Source: Citrus sinensis
Lineage: Eukaryota > Streptophyta > Magnoliopsida > Sapindales > Rutaceae
DNA: 64,000 bases
Direction of reading: 5' to 3'
Assembly (NCBI RefSeq): GCF_022201045.2
Contig: NC_068558.1
Location: forward strand, 2,542,001-2,606,000
Below, in pieces: positions 36,430 to 47,046 of the stretch. A model generated the notes under the pieces. The model was not told the origin of the DNA. It saw only the letters and a program-made list of their open reading frames with translations, and did no database searches. Every line of letters begins with the position of its first letter. Position 1 is the stretch's first letter. The translations under genes were made by a program, and so were the position numbers.

Positions 36430-38827
36430 ATGGAGAGTCATGGGGGTTTCAGATCCCTTCCTACCATTGAAGAAGTAGTTACAACTCTCATTCTCCTTTG
36501 TGCTGCCTTATATTCTCAACTAAAATCTGAAATGGAGAGTCTCATGGGGTTCAGATTCCAGCCATCCAATGAACAAATCATCTGTCTTCTCGAGAAGAAG
36601 AGGCTTAACCCCCGTTTCTTGCATCACACTATCAAGGATATTGATGATATCTGCAGCCTTGAGCCTTGGGACTTGGCAGGTACGTAATGGTATTTTTATT
36701 TTTCTTACCCTCACTCTAACTCTTGAGCCACTAAAGTTAGAATGGTTTTACCAGCTAAACTAAACTAACTGGCAGGCACCATGTATTGCTTTTGTGACGC
36801 AGGGGCATCAAAAACTGAGTCCGAGGATCAAGTCTGTTACTTTTTCTATAAACCTTATTACAAATACAAGGAGAGTACACGTGCCCACAGAAGAACAAAT
36901 GCAGGGTACTGGAAAGTTACTGGTAGAGGTTCCAAGATCAAAACCAGAAACGGCCTTTCTGGTATCAAAAAGATTTTGACTTTCTACTATCATGGTCCTG
37001 CTTCTAAGAAAGCTAAGACTGGCTGGGTTATGCATGAGTACCACGTGAACGACGATCCCAGTTACAAGGTATGAGCTCTGTTCTTGTCGCTCACATCAAC
37101 TTTGACCATTTCTTTTATGAATTGTTGAATGTTTGGGATGTGACCTCGAACTGCATGTTTTGTCAATCTTACAACAACTGTAGTTTAATCTATATGGTGC
37201 TCCTCTTGATGATTGAAGTGATTGTTTGGTGAAGCATGCTAGAATATTGATTGGATTAGTATTAAAACTGCTACTTCTTTTTTGTGGTCTATATGACGTG
37301 GACACGAACACGATATGCATTAAGGATATGTGTCTCTGCTACCTATTATTTTAATTGGTAGGATCTTCTGGTGGATCAAATCTCAATGAAACTAAGGGTA
37401 GGGTGGTGTTAATGTAAGAAATTGCGACTTTCTTAAACAAGCATTTACATGACTTGATGAATGAATCTGTTGTTTTGTTTCTCCTAGAAGATTAATTGAT
37501 AATACAGCTTACCTTATTTTGTTTGTGCCTTTAATTCATGCAGAAAGAATTCGTATTGTGTCGCATAGAAAGAAAATGCGAGAACAAGCATGGTATTTCT
37601 ACTTCTGATGAAGGTGAATCAAGACAACAATTGGTTTCTCCGATTCAGCTATCACCGCGAGACCCTAGAAATCTTAGTGAAGAAAATACTCCCACTTACT
37701 CTCAGCAACTACCAAATCACAATTTGATTTCTTGTCCAGGAAATCATATTGAACAAAATACTCCCACATTCCCTCAGGTAATACCAAATGCCAGTTGGAT
37801 TTCTCCAACTGATCTACTATCAAGTGATCATTTGAATTCTAATAGGAACCATATTCTCGCAAATCAGCAGCTACAGCCAAATCATTATTTGATTTCTCCT
37901 TTTGGAAATCAAATTGAACCAGATAGCAATTCTAATTCCTTTCCTAGAAATCTTATTGGACAATATACTCTCGAATACCCTCAGTTACTACCAAACCACG
38001 GTTCGGTTTCTCCGACCGAACTATTACCAAGCGACCATTTGATTTCTAACCGAAATCATATTGAAGGAAATATTATCACAAACCAGCAGCTGCAGCCACA
38101 TCAAAATTTGATTTATCATTTTGGAGATCAAATTGAACAAATTAGTCCCACAAACCCCTGGCTACCACCAAATAGAAATTTGATTTCTTTTCCTGGAAAT
38201 CTTATTGAACAACTACCAAGTGATCATTTGATTTCTAAGCAAAATCTTAGTGAAGAAAATAGTCTCAAAAACCTGCATCTACAGCCAAATCACAATTCGA
38301 TTTCTAATTTTGGAAATCAAATTAAAGAAAATAGTCCCACAAACCCCCAGCTACCATTAAACAGCAATTTAGATTCACTACTTCTAAATCAGCCTATGGT
38401 GCTGCATTCTAGCTGTTCTTTTGTTAATTATGATATTTCTGATTATCAAATTAACAGTGATCAGGTAAATGACCTGATCAATTCCCAAAGGGCTTTCCAG
38501 GGTGAAAATTCTCGCAAAGACACTGGACAAACCCTTACCCCCGATTTAAACTCATCAAAGTCAGATGGAGGAACTTCAACTTATGCAGAGGATAGCAGTG
38601 ACCCAAATAACACTGCTTACATTGATGCATGGTTAGATGAGCCACTTGAGGATGGAGGAGCTTCAACTTATGCAAAGGATAGCAGTGACCCAAATAACAT
38701 TGCTTACATCGATACATGGTTAGATGAGCCACTTGAGGCTGGAAGAGCTTCAACTCTTGCAGAGGATAGCAGTGACACAAATAACACTGCTTACATGGAT
38801 GGATGGATAAATGGACTATTGCTTTAA
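36430..38827 (+). CDS. Divergent NAC-domain transcription factor, gene 1
   Basis: Exons 36430-36679, 36803-37068 and 37544-38827 (GT-AG, phases 1 and 0) encode 599 aa. The NAC domain reads MGFRFQPSNEQIICLLEKKR (subdomain A), then SLEPWDLAG (B), VCYFFYKPYYKYK (C), NAGYWKVTGRGSKIKTRN (D) and KTGWVMHEYHV..EFVLCRIERK (E), in the order of canonical NAC proteins but with substitutions. The first 34 residues repeat the MES..GFR start. The long last exon is Asn/Pro/Gln-rich, built of degenerate ~24-residue units with core QLPNHNLIS..GNxIExN. It ends in three 29-residue acidic units containing AYIDAWLDEPLE, a plausible activation region. A nuclear DNA-binding role is inferred from family. Start could also be the inner ATG 36532. 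Confidence 0.88.
38564..38824 (+). repeat. 87-bp tandem repeat coding three 29-residue units
   Basis: Three in-frame units (38564-38650, 38651-38737, 38738-38824) end directly at the stop codon. Each reads roughly DGGxSTYAEDSSDxNN then AYIDxWLDEPLE; the last ends in NGLLL. The sister gene (47047-49329) has a single unit. Confidence 0.92.
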
Positions 38828-40317
38828 GTAGCAAATTTAAACAGCAATCAAATCCTCTAGAGGTATTATTATTAATTTACTACTATCAATATTGTGATAA
38901 ATGCTCCATTCACGTTTTATTGTATTAGAACTCTGTAATCTTAAGTAGCATATGTAAACAACCATGAAATCCTCTAGGAGGAAAATATTATTATTATTGA
39001 TAATTTGATATTAGTTGCTAGCAATCTTTGAGACTTTGTTACGTACTAATGGAAATGATGTTTGTAGTAATTGGATACTCCACTTGGCCTGTATCTGGTA
39101 TCTATGTGTAGCATATGGCCAAGTTCTGGAAAACTTCAGTTTGTTAAACGGAATGGTTGTTCAAAAAAATACGTACGAATGGTACAAGGAGGGAGGGGCG
39201 GTTTATTCGTTGTGAGATAATGGCAATGTGTGGAACTAAATGTAAGCCTGGGTGGCCAAGCTGAAACAATAATTCAGATTAAAAAAAAAAGGAGATTTAA
39301 TTAAAATTTTACCAATTTTATGTTTGGGCTACACTTATACAGGGCGTTTAAGTTTATGGTTTCTTTATTATATTCTCGTCTTTGGCCACCTTAGTTTTAT
39401 TATTTTATGTTATTATCCATTTAATTTTATAGTTCTTTTACTATAGCCCTCATTTAACAAAAATACTGGTTTCGCCAATTGTCACAAGTACCTCAGACCA
39501 AATTATCTTGAACTAATTTGCGAAAAACTTCTATAATCTGAAGAACTTGCAAGGCTCGATATCAAACCGTATCAAAGGGAGATGTTCTTGAAAGACTCCA
39601 GTTAACGCGAAGAATATAGAGGCTAAGCTCTTTCTTTCGTTTCTTTTCTTTCTTATTTTTTCCTTCCTCTTTTGAGAGGGGGCTAAGCTTTTTTTTTTAT
39701 TTAAATGCCTATACAAGGATTATTGTTTCTCCAAGTTTCAAAATCTTTTCTAAAACAAGAAAAGGGTCTCTATAGAAGTTATCAATATGATCGTCAAATT
39801 TATCGATTGTAAATTCAATCATGGTTATAAACTATATGAAGTTCATTGTTGTAACTACTCATACAAAATCTACTTATGAGTAAAAGACAAAAGCGCTGCT
39901 TTGATAACAAATAAAAGAAAAGAGCTGGAGTTGGATGAAATTTGTTGTGGTTGTATAATTCTAATCTCATCTCAATCAAGATATCTATTATAGAATTTTG
40001 TTAAAAAGAATAGTTTAACTGACAATTCTATTTGTTAACATTTATAGTGGGTTTGGGGCAGTTGCACTGCTTATTTTATTAATATTATTGTTGGATCTTA
40101 CTTATCAATTGAACCTTTACAACAGAAGATAGGGGTGTGAATAGGTCAAGCTCATGACATCTTCGACTAAGGAATTATTAAGCTTTCTTCTATCGTCATC
40201 TCAACTGTATTTGAATGTGTACTTGAGATCAATGGTCATTAAAATAAAGTTTTTCATTACAGGATTAGCTTTTGAAAGTTTATCATAATTTTATACATGG
40301 AATACTGGAATCTCTGA
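38828..40317. other. 3' UTR and downstream DNA of NAC gene 1
   Basis: No coding signal. It is matched by 49330-50772 in the second block, with small indels such as the ~43-bp stretch near 39850 that is missing there. The conserved short frame at 39015-39215 reflects the recent duplication. Confidence 0.5.
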
Positions 40318-41554
40318 TGTAACACCCCAAATTCACCCAAGAAAACTCAAGAGTGATTTAGAATGAAACCTTATAACACTAATTTTATAATTTATCCAAA
40401 ATAAAGTCAATATTGTCCATAAACAAAGCATACTCTCCAAAATAATAGATAAATCAATAATCCTCTAAAATAAAATCCAGCCCTAAGCAATAGTCAAAGT
40501 AGTTACAATTAATTCATCTAGAAAATGCCAAAGTTTTCAGCTAACAAATCCTCTCCGCTAGACCAAAAGCCAACATCTCTAAAATCAATCTACAAAATGT
40601 TGGAGACGAAGGGTGAGCTGTCAACTCGGTAAGCAAACTCATGTACAAGATTACTAATACTAAAAAGTATATAATCATTATTATGAAGTAGTATAAGTCA
40701 AGAAAACAGTAATCATTTTATAATCATATGTAACTCAACATCAGTTAAGTTATAACGTCAAAATCATTTCAATAAATAATTGCAATCTTTTATCAATAAA
40801 ACTTTTCTTTCATTCAATTTGCTCATGTCACATAGTGTCACATGTATCCTTGGTGACATGGTCAATAATTCAATATATCACTTGTACTCCCGGTGACCCG
40901 GCCAATAGTTCAATTAGGGTACTTTACCCCGCAATAATCGTCAATAGGTGCGCACAATACAACTAGTTGTTCAATAATTTCAATAACGGTAACTACGGAC
41001 AATGAGTCAAAACCTTAAAACAAATTCCAGTTTTTCAATATCAATTATTTAATAATATTTCGATAAAATGCTTATTGGACATTGAATTGGCAAAGCTTTT
41101 ACAAATAGTTTTAAGGAAAAATTTTTATAGAAAAACAAGTATTTATTTAAAACTAATTTAAGAAAAACATTTTAAAATAGCTTCAAATCCATAACTTGCC
41201 AATCCATTTGAAGAATATTATTCTATTCATAAATATTTACATATATATTTATAATAAACATTATGCATGAATTTACTTATCTCGATCTAATGCAATCAAC
41301 AATAACCCCAATCACACGAGCTCACTCTTGGCCTTCAAAACAAAATCCAAACTCAAGAACTCCTGCAATGGAGAATAGGAATACAATCAAAATCTTCTCT
41401 TTTTCTTATTCAAAAATATGAATTCACTCTGATGCAGCTGCTGTATTCTTTTCTTTATAAGCCAAACCTTTTAAAAACACTTAACCATTAAGGAAACATT
41501 TTTAAAATAGGGTATTTAATAAATAAATAAATAATAAAAACAACGGGTATTACA
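40318..41554. mobile_element. Solo LTR, 1237 bp
   Basis: TGTAACACCCC ... GGGTATTACA, with inverted terminal TGTAA(C/T)ACCC, sits inside an exact 5-bp target duplication TCTGA (40313-40317 and 41555-41559). The sister block has the unoccupied site at 50773-50777 within otherwise matching sequence, so insertion and LTR-LTR recombination both followed the block duplication. Confidence 0.9.
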
Positions 41555-41626
41555 TCTGAACTATCCAATCTGAGCAAATTACACCTAAGAAAAGAGAACA
41601 CATTGATTATTTTACTAGATATTGCA

Positions 41627-43613
41627 TTTCAAATACGGGGTAGAAATTTTTTGTACATCAATGGTACTACAACAACCATTTAATGCTATTTCCATTTCAT
41701 TTCAAGGTAACAACACACTTGTTTTTTGGGATTTTCTCATAAATATACACGTGCGTGAACATGATTGTATTGTTATATAGGAATTTCAAATAATGAAATA
41801 ATGAATTAACTCATTTCGGATAGATGCATTAGAAAAAGTTATTTTAATATTTACCATGGTATTTTTTTTAAATAATTAAGAAATTCTTCCATATATGTGA
41901 AGGTATTATATCATCTATACAATAAGTCAATCACATTCATTAATGTGTATGTAGGTTGAAAAAATGATGAATGATCAGTTATTTTAAAACAAAATTCATG
42001 TGCCACATTCTCACCTAATAATTGTATGACCTCAATTATAATATGCTTGTAATAAAGCATATAAACCTTGTTGCAAACTTTTGTAAAGGGAGCTCATGAA
42101 AAGCGGAGACGGAGATAGTTAAGGGCAAGCAGGACAAATGGTCTTACCTGAACTAAAAAACTCTCTTAATCTCGATGAACGTATAATTAAGCTTTTGTAT
42201 TCATGATTCATAAACACTATATATCTTGATCAGTTAAAGCCTTTGCTCTGTACTTCTTTCAAAAAAAAATAATATTAAAAAGAATTTTATAGTTTCTACT
42301 TCCCAGTAACTTTTATTTTCATTTCTTTGATACGAAACACTTCCCGGTAATTTATTTCATATTCCCTAAAACCACATTTAGAAAAAAGTAAAAAAAATGA
42401 ATATGTTAAGTTATTCAAATTTGCCAACTCTAAATAAAATTTTTGGCTCCCTCCGGATGAAAAGATAAGAGGTTATAAAAGTTGGAAAATGTTATGAATG
42501 AAATATAAAATTAATTATTACATGGAGGGTCGGTTCTAGGGTACTAAGTTCCTTAGGCCATTTTTTTTATACATATAATGCTTCCTTACATCCATTAGCT
42601 TCAATTTTTAAAAAATAAAAGAACTTAAAATTCAATCAAGTTTTAACTATATCTTGAATATCAATAATCAACAAGTAGTAAAGATTTCAAAAAGAAAAGT
42701 AGTTAAGAAGATATCTTTCTTACTTGCTTTGGAATTATTATTTCAAGAAAAGTATCTTTTAAAAAAAATTCAAAAGTGAGCCAACAAATGTAATAATTTT
42801 CTTCACACAATGGAGAGCAAGAAAATTTATAATAATAATTTTTTTTTAACAAATGCAGAATTTAATTTTTTTAGAAAAATTAATAATGAATTAACAATTA
42901 GACAATATTATTAATCGTAGTTCTTTAACATTAAGGTTATTAAATATAGAATTTGTATAAAAACTCTTCATCAGGATAATTATTAATTAAATAGAGATCT
43001 TAAAATTATAAGTAATTTAAAAAAATCTATTAATTTAATTATATCAAGGAAATATAAAAATGAAAAAGAAAATCTTCCTAATATATTGTGTCTATGTGAC
43101 CACAATGAGATCTTCTTAATATATGCGACGTTAGATGACTGTCTATTTCACATATGTTTAAAGTCACTTCCATTCAGGAATTCGTTGGTGAAAATGTAAT
43201 AAGAAGTATAATCAAAGAAGCAGAAGATTCTAGAATCTAGATTTCTTGTAGCAAGATTGTAAGAGAGAGTGACGGAGCAGGATAGCGGAAGCAGAATTGA
43301 TAGGATAAATGAACATTAGACATCATTCTAGTACCAAACCAAGCCAACTTATTTAGGTTACACTCTTATCGAAGTGTGATTCTATCTAGTTCTAATCCAA
43401 ATAACTCAAATGAGATTTTTAATAACCCTTAAACGAGATTATATAATACTTTAATCCAAATAACTCTACAACAAAGATTTTGATAGATAATTCCAAAGAT
43501 TTTTTATTGAATACTTAAAGTTATAAAAATAATAACATGACCTCTCTATTTATAATAGAGTAAATCTACTTCCCCAAGTTAATTTAAAAGGGAGACTAAT
43601 GGTCTAATTCAAG
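41627..43613. other. Spacer between the two NAC blocks
   Basis: AT-rich and non-coding. It includes the second copy of the dispersed AT-rich repeat (42540-43060). No gene, transposon ends or organelle DNA were recognised in the rest. Confidence 0.5.
42540..43060. repeat. Dispersed AT-rich repeat, copy 2
   Basis: Counterpart of 14740-15180 in the same orientation; see that entry. Confidence 0.45.
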
Positions 43614-43682
43614 ATCAATGTCATCAGTTCATAAGGAATAAATCCAAGATTAATGCTTCTTATTTGCAGATCTTTACTTCAG

Positions 43683-45664
43683 GGAGAACATGAACAATTA
43701 ATAGGTCATAATATGACTTTCAATTATAGAAATCATGTTGTAAAAATTATTTTTGCAACGGTGAGAAAGAACTGTTGGAAAATTTTCAAAATAAATGATG
43801 TCTTATGGTAAAGACATGTCCTATTAATTGCGCCTTATAGAAAATGTGCCTTTCACTAAAGACGTGTTTAATTAAATGATGTCTTGTTGTAAGGACATGT
43901 CCATTTAATTATGTCTTATAGAGAATATATCTTTTTACTAAATGATATAACTTTTCATGGCAACATTTCACTTAGAGATGCATCATTTAATGGTGACATT
44001 TCATTTGAAAGAGTGATGGTTCAATTTGGACCATTGATTAAAATAAAATATAGATCCAATGGCCATGAATGAAGGGGTATCATGAAAGTTGACAACCCAA
44101 ATGAGGGGGCACAAATATATCTATAAATAGGAGTCATGTTTAAGCCATTTAGATATGAAATTAATGATCCTACACCACTCTTTTCTTAGTCTTCCTTTCT
44201 AGAACGAATTTCAACACAAAACATCCATTTCTTTTGTGCATTAAAAATCCAATATATTGTTTTCTGCATGAACAATATATTATTTCTTGGCAGGCTTGCA
44301 ACATTCAAGAGTATTTTGATTTATTTTCATTGATGCACAATGCAAGCAAACTAACAAGTGCTTAATTATATCATGGAGGCGTATTTGCTTAACCCATATG
44401 CAGAACTCAATTGGTGGGGGCAAATAACGTCATAAGGAAAGTGATATTTGTAACGTGCTTTGAAGTTCACAAATTTTTCTGTAGTTTATTTATTACTATT
44501 ATTTTTCTTTCTACATACAGAGGTAGTTGTAAATACATTACTTTTCACAATAAAGTTCCACCATTATTGTTGTATTTGTCTACATTTGCCATTCCCCACA
44601 ATTTCAACCACCAACAAGAACATGCCTTATGGACAGCTTTTTTATATCAACTTGTGCATGCAATGCAGGAGAGACGTACTCAGAACCAATGTTGTCTATT
44701 GGTTGTTATTTCGGGAAGAATTGCGACAATTACCGGGTCACCATTTGGCATTTGATTCTGGAAATCATGCTGCAGAAAATATTTTTCCAGGGGTGAGAAA
44801 AATGATGACTTACTGACACTTTTTGATTTCAACTTACATATGTATTGTATGATAAACATATCCTGAGTTAATAATGCATTGTCCATGGTCTTTGCTTAAG
44901 GTTGCATGGTCTTTTCTACCAAAATCACTTCTGATAACAGAAATCATGTAGCAGAAAATATTCTTCTGAGGGTGACAAAGAACATGACTCGTGTGTGTTT
45001 ACCAATTATCTAGTTGCAAACGTAGTGCATGAGAAACATATTTGGGACTAATGCTACTTTGACTATGGCTAATTGGCTATAATTTCAGGAAGAACCTCGA
45101 CTACTACCAAATCACCATTTGTCTTAGCACTCTAGAAATTATGTTGCAGAAAATACTTTTCCATCGGTAAGAAAAAGCGTGCATAATATCTTTAATGCAC
45201 TATAAATATATCTCTAACTAATGCTTGTTTCTGTTATTCTTATTTCAGGTAGAATCTTAACAATTACCAAGTCATTATTTGATTTCTAAAATCAGAGATC
45301 AAGTTGCAGAACAAAAATTTTCAGGGGTGAGAGCAGTCATGCTTTATAAACATTCCAGATATTTAGTTTTACATCATGCATGATAAACATTTATAGAACT
45401 GACAGTTATTCCTATGTCGTTCTCAGGGGAAGCCTCTGGTGTTTGCACAATTTGATGCTCTCTACTACTGTAGTGGACTGAATTACAACTCTTTCTCCGC
45501 ACTTTAGTTGCCAATTAATCCAGAACAAAGATCGGCCCCCTATTCTGATGGCTTCAGCAATGACTGATGTACTGAATTTTCAATGTAAACGTGAGCAGCA
45601 AAATGATGTGAACTCACAATGGCCTGTCCATGACGAACACCCTCTTTACTCGAATCTGGACTAG
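43683..45664 (+). pseudogene. Second copy of the mini-exon NAC-like gene, 5'-truncated and broken
   Basis: Mini-exon equivalents lie at 43683-43760, 44715-44792, 45089-45166 and 45249-45326, all still 78 nt. Breaks: there is no NAC exon upstream. A solo LTR sits in the intron after the first unit. The acceptor before the second unit is TTCGG instead of TTCAG. The third unit has an in-frame TAG and the fourth an in-frame TAA. The last-exon equivalent 45524-45664 stays open for 47 codons with the same stop as the first block. This copy shows the pre-amplification monomer order and is the reference for what the 745-bp array lost. Confidence 0.8.
43773..44616. mobile_element. Solo LTR, 844 bp
   Basis: TGTTGGAAAATTTTC ... 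AACCACCAACA with TG...CA ends sits in an exact 5-bp target duplication AGAAC (43768-43772 and 44617-44621). The empty site is visible in every unit of the 745-bp array (GAGAAAGAACAT, for example at 32171). A TATAAATAGG box lies inside at about 44120, as expected for an LTR promoter. The style is copia-like (inference). Confidence 0.92.
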
Positions 45665-46316
45665 CAAATGGAGAATATTACCTCATTCGTATTTGTAACC
45701 AACAATTAAAATTGTGTAGGGGAATGTTGAAATTGTAATTTTGTGATAACACTTCACGCACGTCAGAAGCATTCCTAGCTCTGTTATGCAAGAAAATAGT
45801 TATTTCTATATGTGATTGGCCTTGTTCCGTGGGGCTACGCAAATGGATCCTCTTCCCTCCATGAATAGTGATGAGTTCATTTTGTGATCTTTGAACCATA
45901 TCACCATCAACTCAACTGTTTATGTGAATATATTTTTCAGATCATTTGACTTGCGCTAGGCCGTGAAGAGTTTACTATTCGCACAGTAACCACTCACTCA
46001 CTCAAGATCAAACACTAACGTAGATGGCAAGAAATGCATACTTTCTTCACTATTCGTAATTCGGAAAGATTTCATACTTTTTCAGAAGCTTAAAGATACT
46101 AGAATCGCACCTTTAGTCTTGAGACTATCCATTATCCAATCCAAGCCAGTTTATTTTCCACGATTGATCAAAGAAGGAGATACTCTATAGTCTTGCAATA
46201 ATGACGTTTACTGAGGTACTTTCATGGAATAATCACTTTAGGACATTGGCTCAATGACAATTTAAAATAGAATTACAATATACTTACATAAAATTCAAGA
46301 AAAACAGATATAATTA

Positions 46317-46610
46317 GACACTAGCTCATTGGCTAACAGCGGAATTGTTATCTTAACAGAGTTGAAGAGTACAAGAGAAAGAGATTCAAAGTAGCAGAAG
46401 ATTCTAGACTTCCCTCAGTCGGGTAACCTCACACTAGAAGTTGTTTCACATTTTCAATTCCATGACACTAGCTCGTTGGCTAATAGTGGACTTGTTATCT
46501 CAACAAAAGTTGAGAGTGCAAGACAGAGATTCAAAGTAGCAGAACATTCTAGACTTCCCTTAGTCAGGTAACCTCACACTAGAAGTTGTTTCACATTTTC
46601 AATTCGATGT
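46317..46610 (+). repeat. 147-bp direct duplication upstream of NAC gene 2
   Basis: GACACTAGCTC(A/G)TTGGCTAA starts both units (46317 and 46464). Both run through the CTAGACTTCCCT..GTAACCTCACA text. The first block has a single unit at about 35868-36010. It lies 0.4-0.7 kb upstream of the NAC gene 2 ATG. Confidence 0.85.
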
Positions 46611-46886
46611 GAAGGCAGTTGACTGGCGACAGAAAAGAAAAGGGCACATGCATAATGTAATATAAAGAGGATGCTGCTGCTGAACCAATGAGAGGGTGAC
46701 CGTGGGGCCCCAAAATTCTCAAACTTGGGTAACGAGCAGACACCTTTTTAACTTTTCCATATTATTTTTGTCACTTTGTTAATTCATCGACCTTCAAATA
46801 TATGACTCTGTAGACTGTACTCGCTCACTCAATAATCAATAATCTAACGGCGTTGGAGAAAAAGCGGTCTGGCTCACTGTAGCACA

Positions 46887-46944
46887 ACGCGTCGTGACTC
46901 GCGAGAGAGCGGCGTTAACGCTTTCACTTTCTTGGTGTATAAAA
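46887..46944 (+). promoter_or_regulatory. Core promoter of NAC gene 2 (CGCG motif, palindrome, TATA)
   Basis: ACGCGT at 46887-46892, a second CGCG in CTCGCGAG just after it, the palindrome GAGAGCG-N7-CGCTTTC, and TATAAAA at 46938-46944. The organisation matches NAC gene 1 with one extra CGCG core. Confidence 0.5.
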
Positions 46945-47046
46945 GAAGTGATCACACAATCGCTCTCTCACCGAGCAAATTCTTCCCATCAAACCAGAGA
47001 GAAATACCAGTATAGCTGTAGCTGTTTTGAATCAGAATTCTTAGTA

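Larger units (their letters stand above)
32015..41626 (+). repeat. NAC block segmental duplication, copy 1
   Basis: Aligns with 43614-50852, from the mini-exon region through the intact NAC gene and about 1.5 kb beyond. Copy 1 alone has the four-fold 745-bp array and the solo LTR 40318-41554. Both copies are in the same orientation. Confidence 0.88.

Noticed and set aside
36520..37044. Minus-strand frames opposite NAC exons 1 and 2
   Set aside because: Shadows of real exons, present in both blocks for that reason.
39015..39215. 66-codon frame conserved between the two NAC blocks (also 49517-49717)
   Set aside because: Lies in the 3' flank. The conservation level equals that of surrounding non-coding DNA in a recent duplication.
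44411..44816. Overlapping 114- and 118-codon frames
   Set aside because: They run from the solo LTR into the mini-exon monomer; chance read-through across the insertion border.
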